From Crocinitomicaceae bacterium (lineage in GTDB: Bacteria; Bacteroidota; Bacteroidia; Flavobacteriales_D; Crocinitomicaceae): DNA of 64,000 bases. The stretch lies in the NCBI GenBank assembly GCA_023957475.1, contig JAMLHA010000010.1:1-64000 (forward strand), read 5' to 3'. The notes beneath the pieces were generated by a model. It was not told the DNA's origin and did no database searches. It saw nothing but the letters and a program-made list of their open reading frames with translations. Position numbers and translations under genes: made by a program. Shown piece after piece: positions 60,704 through 64,000 of the stretch; the stretch's first letter is position 1, and every line of letters begins with the position of its first letter.

Positions 60704-62224
60704 AATTTTGATAATCTCTTGTTCGTAAGTGGTATTACTCAACTTTGACTCAATCCAAGCATTCAAGTTGAAATACTCTAAAATGGCCTGCTCGTGCTTG
60801 TCTTTGAACAATTCTTTTAAATCTTTTTTCAACGATTTAAAGATCACTAATTGTTCTTCTGGTTTATTGGCTTTTGAAAGACTTTTTATGACTTTAATTA
60901 AAAGTGTTTCCGTTTCATAATCACGTTCACGTTTTGATAAATAGCGATTCACAGATTTAATGGCATATTCTGTAAAATCATAATTTCCCAACTCAAAATG
61001 TAATACCAAATTAAAGATTCTCGCAAAGCTAAAAATATCTTGACGTACAATTTTTTCATTGTCGTTCAAAATCTCATTTACGCTCAATAATGATTTTTTA
61101 AACTCACCAACAGCAAAGTAACTAACGGATTTGTAATACATAAATAAAATTCGTTGTTCTTTGGTTAGTGTTTCTTCATATTCAGCAATGAATTTCCCGA
61201 TATTATCAATTAAGTCAATTGTTTTTTGAAACTTACCTTGTCGTTGCAATAATAATAGCTCCATCAAGTACGAATTTGACATGATACGAATTTCATGACT
61301 CACCGATTTAAATCCTTTTTCTTCTCGTAGATTTCTTAAATCAATGATTAATTGTTCTGCTTTATCAAACTGTTCACCATCAATGTAGCAACGTAGCAAA
61401 TGCGTCAATCCTTGAATGTAACGGGTTGCTAAATCCGCTTTGATTATTGGATTTCTATCCAATACATCTCTGGTTTTATTAAAATAGAGGTAACTATCTT
61501 CGTAATTTCTATTAGTAGCAGCACACAATCCTTTGATGTAATAACACATCGAAGTTGCACGTACAGAAAGTGCTGTGTTTTTACCTTTTATCAAATGATA
61601 ATCGGCAATAGAAGCAACTTGTTCCTCTTCTTTTTTGCTTCGAATGAAACCACCAGATCGAAAGATATTATTGATTCTGGAATATATAATTTGGTATTCG
61701 GCTAGATTTCTTAGTTTTTCTACTACTTCAATTTCTTCTTTGATTAATTCTTCCAACAACACTTCGTTCAACGTTTCTTGGATGCCGTCTTCAATCAACC
61801 ATTTTTCCCAAGAAATAATTTCATTCCAATAGTAAAAATTTTCTGTTCCTTTGGCCAATTCTTTGGCTCGTTGAATGTATTTTCCACATTCTTTGTAAAG
61901 TGCTTTACTAAATAAAATTTCAATGTTTTTTATTTCTTGCTTTAAGATACTCTCTGGAGATTCTTCACTGTAAAAATTTCGTAAACTTTTTAAAATCAGC
62001 TTGTATAAATAATTCTTCTCAGAAGAAAGGTGCTTTACAAATACTTCATTTTTAAATTCTTGTTTCAATGATTCTTCATTATACTCTTTTTGAGCGTCAA
62101 TAAAATCAAAGATTTTGATATAATTTTTTTCTCCAGATTGCAGTGAAGAAGAAAGTTTAAAAAAGCGTTTTTCAGATTTTGAAAGCGATTTAATTAACTT
62201 AAATAATTCTACAGAGGGTTTCAT
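60689..62224 (-). CDS. Large helical protein, TPR-like
   Basis: 511 residues, all alpha by appearance, with many Leu, Lys and Glu and paired helices of the TPR type (ALYKECGKYIQRAKELAKGTEN, YNFxxSLLSVNEILNDNEK, ADLATRYIQGLTHLLRCYIDGEQFDKAEQLIIDLRNLREEKG). N-terminus MKPSVELFKLIKSLSKSEKRFFKLSS. No signal or catalytic motif. It is a conserved type in Flavobacteriales by its features; function unknown. The 3' end overlaps the FadL-like gene by 15 bp. Confidence 0.7.
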   Translation of the reverse strand: MKPSVELFKLIKSLSKSEKRFFKLSSSLQSGEKNYIKIFDFIDAQKEYNEESLKQEFKNEVFVKHLSSEKNYLYKLILKSLRNFYSEESPESILKQEIKNIEILFSKALYKECGKYIQRAKELAKGTENFYYWNEIISWEKWLIEDGIQETLNEVLLEELIKEEIEVVEKLRNLAEYQIIYSRINNIFRSGGFIRSKKEEEQVASIADYHLIKGKNTALSVRATSMCYYIKGLCAATNRNYEDSYLYFNKTRDVLDRNPIIKADLATRYIQGLTHLLRCYIDGEQFDKAEQLIIDLRNLREEKGFKSVSHEIRIMSNSYLMELLLLQRQGKFQKTIDLIDNIGKFIAEYEETLTKEQRILFMYYKSVSYFAVGEFKKSLLSVNEILNDNEKIVRQDIFSFARIFNLVLHFELGNYDFTEYAIKSVNRYLSKRERDYETETLLIKVIKSLSKANKPEEQLVIFKSLKKDLKELFKDKHEQAILEYFNLNAWIESKLSNTTYEQEIIKILKAN

Positions 62225-62376
62225 TTCAAGTGTTTTAATAAAAACTTAACACAAAAATACGGTTTATTCTTGAAATCCTAAAATTAGCTTTAAAATTATT
62301 TATTCAAAAAGAAATAGTAACATTTTTTAACTTAATTCAAATATTACATTTAGATAAAGAATCCTATTTTTTTTAC

Positions 62377-62384
62377 TATTTTTG
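62377..62384 (+). promoter_or_regulatory. -7 box of the antiporter gene
   Basis: TATTTTTG fits TAnnTTTG and lies 27 bp before the ATG at 62412. A -33 TTG is not evident. Confidence 0.4.
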
Positions 62385-62411
62385 TAAACCTAAACAGTAA
62401 CAATTGGAATA

Positions 62412-64000
62412 ATGACAGATTTTTTTAATCAATTAGCACACGGTTTTGAATTGCCTTTACAGAATTTGATTTTAGTTTTTTCTGTAATCTTATTAATCAT
62501 TCTTCTTTCACCTATTTTATTAAAAAAATTAAATATCCCAGGTATTATTGGGTTGATTATTGCTGGAGTTGCCATTGGGCCACATGGATTTAATGTCATT
62601 GAAAAAAACTCTGCCATTGATTTATTTTCTTTAATTGGTTTGCTCTACATCATGTTTATCGCTGGACTGGAGTTGGATATGAATGAATTTAAGGTCAACA
62701 AAAACAAAAGTCTGGTATTTGGTTTCTTTACATTTATCATTCCCTTAGGAATTGGATTTCCTGTAGTACACTATTTTTTAGGCTATGATTTTAATACTAG
62801 CTTTTTAACAGCCAGTATGTTTGCTACACACACATTGGTAGCCTACCCCATCGTGAGTAAATTAGGGGTTTCAAAAAATCAAGCTGTTGCCGTTGCTGTA
62901 GGCGGTACCATCTTAACAGACACTGCTGTTTTGATAATATTAGCTGTTATAATCGGTAATGCACATGGAAACTTAAACACAGCCTTTTGGTTACAATTAA
63001 TTGTTTCTTTAGCCATTTTCTCAGCCATTATGTTCTTCCTTATTCCACGTATTGCAAAATGGTTTTTCAAAAAATTGGAAAGTGAGAAGCATTCACATTA
63101 TATTTTTGTATTGTCAGTTGTCTTTTTTGCTGCCTTTTTAGCTGAAGTAGCAGGTGTAGAACCAATTATTGGAGCTTTCGTTGCCGGATTGGCTTTAAAC
63201 AAGTTAATACCACATTCTTCTGCCTTGATGAACCGCATTGAGTTTATGGGAAATTCATTGTTTATTCCATTTTTCTTAATCAGCGTTGGGATGTTGGTGG
63301 ATGTAAAAGTAATTTTAAGTGGATGGAATGCTTGGATTATTGCTGGAGCACTAACAATTGTGGCGATTATTGGTAAATGGGTAGCTGCATTTATCACACA
63401 AAAGGTATTTAAATATTCGGGAGCTCAACGTCAATTGATATTTGGATTAAGTTCTGCTCATGCTGCTGCAACTTTGGCTATTATTCTAGTTGGTTATAAC
63501 GTAATTATCGGTACGGATGCTTCTGGAAATGCCATTCGATTATTGGATGACAACATTTTGAATGGAACAATTATTCTGATTTTAATTACATGTATTGTTG
63601 CTTCATTTGCCACTGAAAACGCCAGTAAAGAAATTTTAGCTCAATCGGAAGAAGAAGAGGTAAAAATCTCAGAAAATTCTTGGGCTGCTGCCGAACAAAT
63701 ATTGGTGCCTATTGAAAAAGTTTCTAAAATTCAACGTATTTTAGAGTTTACTACGTTGATTAAAAACAAAAAATCAGAAAATCCAATTTCTGTTTTAACT
63801 GTTGTTTCTAACAATAGCGATGCCGAGGCGAACATTGTTAAAGCCAAAGGAAAATTGGAAGACATTGTTAAAGAGGCTTGTGCTTCCGAAACAAAAGTAA
63901 AGGTATTGACAACCATCGACCACAACGTTGCTAGTGGTATTGCTCGTGTTTCAAGAGAAATTGTTGCCGATTTAATTGTTCTTGGATGGCCACATCAGGC
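62412..64000 (+). CDS. Cation:proton antiporter, CPA2 family (partial)
   Basis: The reading frame runs from ATG 62412 to the window edge with no stop (529 codons seen). The first 400 residues hold about twelve membrane segments; landmarks are NIPGIIGLIIAGVAIGPHGF, FIAGLELDMNEF, GGTILTDTAVLIILAVI and EVAGVEPIIGAFVAGLALN, as in Na+/H+ exchangers of the KefB/NapA group. A cytoplasmic C-terminal part with a universal-stress-like fold begins near residue 430 (AAAEQILVPIEKV, then DLIVLGWP). It exchanges Na+ or K+ for protons. The 3' end is outside the window. Confidence 0.88.
   Translation, partial: MTDFFNQLAHGFELPLQNLILVFSVILLIILLSPILLKKLNIPGIIGLIIAGVAIGPHGFNVIEKNSAIDLFSLIGLLYIMFIAGLELDMNEFKVNKNKSLVFGFFTFIIPLGIGFPVVHYFLGYDFNTSFLTASMFATHTLVAYPIVSKLGVSKNQAVAVAVGGTILTDTAVLIILAVIIGNAHGNLNTAFWLQLIVSLAIFSAIMFFLIPRIAKWFFKKLESEKHSHYIFVLSVVFFAAFLAEVAGVEPIIGAFVAGLALNKLIPHSSALMNRIEFMGNSLFIPFFLISVGMLVDVKVILSGWNAWIIAGALTIVAIIGKWVAAFITQKVFKYSGAQRQLIFGLSSAHAAATLAIILVGYNVIIGTDASGNAIRLLDDNILNGTIILILITCIVASFATENASKEILAQSEEEEVKISENSWAAAEQILVPIEKVSKIQRILEFTTLIKNKKSENPISVLTVVSNNSDAEANIVKAKGKLEDIVKEACASETKVKVLTTIDHNVASGIARVSREIVADLIVLGWPHQ

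Overview
The window is AT-rich bacterial DNA from a member of the Bacteroidota, most likely the Flavobacteriales. The support is: type IX secretion C-terminal sorting domains, a DarA/DarB pair of the flexirubin/dialkylresorcinol kind, an archaeal-type ProRS, a GSCFA protein, an RRM-type RNA-binding protein, and promoters of the TAnnTTTG type. I see no rRNA; there is one tRNA (Asn, GTT).

Layout. 0-16 kb is chromosomal backbone: lipoproteins, a SlyD-type prolyl isomerase, a minus-strand block (DUF3108, Lnt, YqgE, DarB, DarA), then plus-strand ssb, tRNA-Asn, an arginase-argS pair, a GSCFA protein, an MsbA-like ABC exporter and a nucleoside-recognition membrane protein. 40.5-64 kb is backbone again: a DUF2279 protein, an enoyl-CoA hydratase with an RRM protein, the DUF177-rpmF-plsX-fabH-accB-accC fatty-acid operon, a fused acireductone dioxygenase/enolase-phosphatase, hemW, a CAP-domain protein, a CCA-adding enzyme, proS, a FadL-like porin and the start of a Na+/H+ antiporter that runs off the window.

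Between them (16.1-40.3 kb) lies the remarkable part: a tyrosine recombinase with an IntI-like C-terminus, followed 99 bp later by about 23 kb of genes that are all on the plus strand and are cut into segments by eight imperfect palindromes with attC architecture. Seven of the eight are 135-137 bp long. Each begins with an xxxxxAAC box and ends with a GTTxxxxxx box. In six of eight segments the nine bases at the segment start are the exact reverse complement of the left box of the palindrome that closes the same segment, which is the rule for integron gene cassettes. I read this as a chromosomal integron or a close relative, with the integrase in the same orientation as its cassettes.

The cassettes carry mainly defence and secreted functions. 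Cassette 1: a structured RNA candidate, an 82-aa protein, an XRE regulator, a retron-type reverse transcriptase, and a type II methylase and nuclease in one tight operon. Cassette 2: a retropepsin-like protease and an unknown. Cassette 3: an HRDC protein and a Kunitz lipoprotein. Cassette 4: an exported unknown. Cassette 5: two T9SS cargo proteins. Cassette 6: an S41 peptidase. Cassette 7: an AraC regulator, a methyltransferase and a DinB protein. Cassette 8 (7.8 kb): a complete type I R-M system that also holds a GxxExxY protein and an Abi_2/AbiF-like HEPN protein preceded by two tandem hairpin units. Function assignments rest on motif reading only; no database search was possible.
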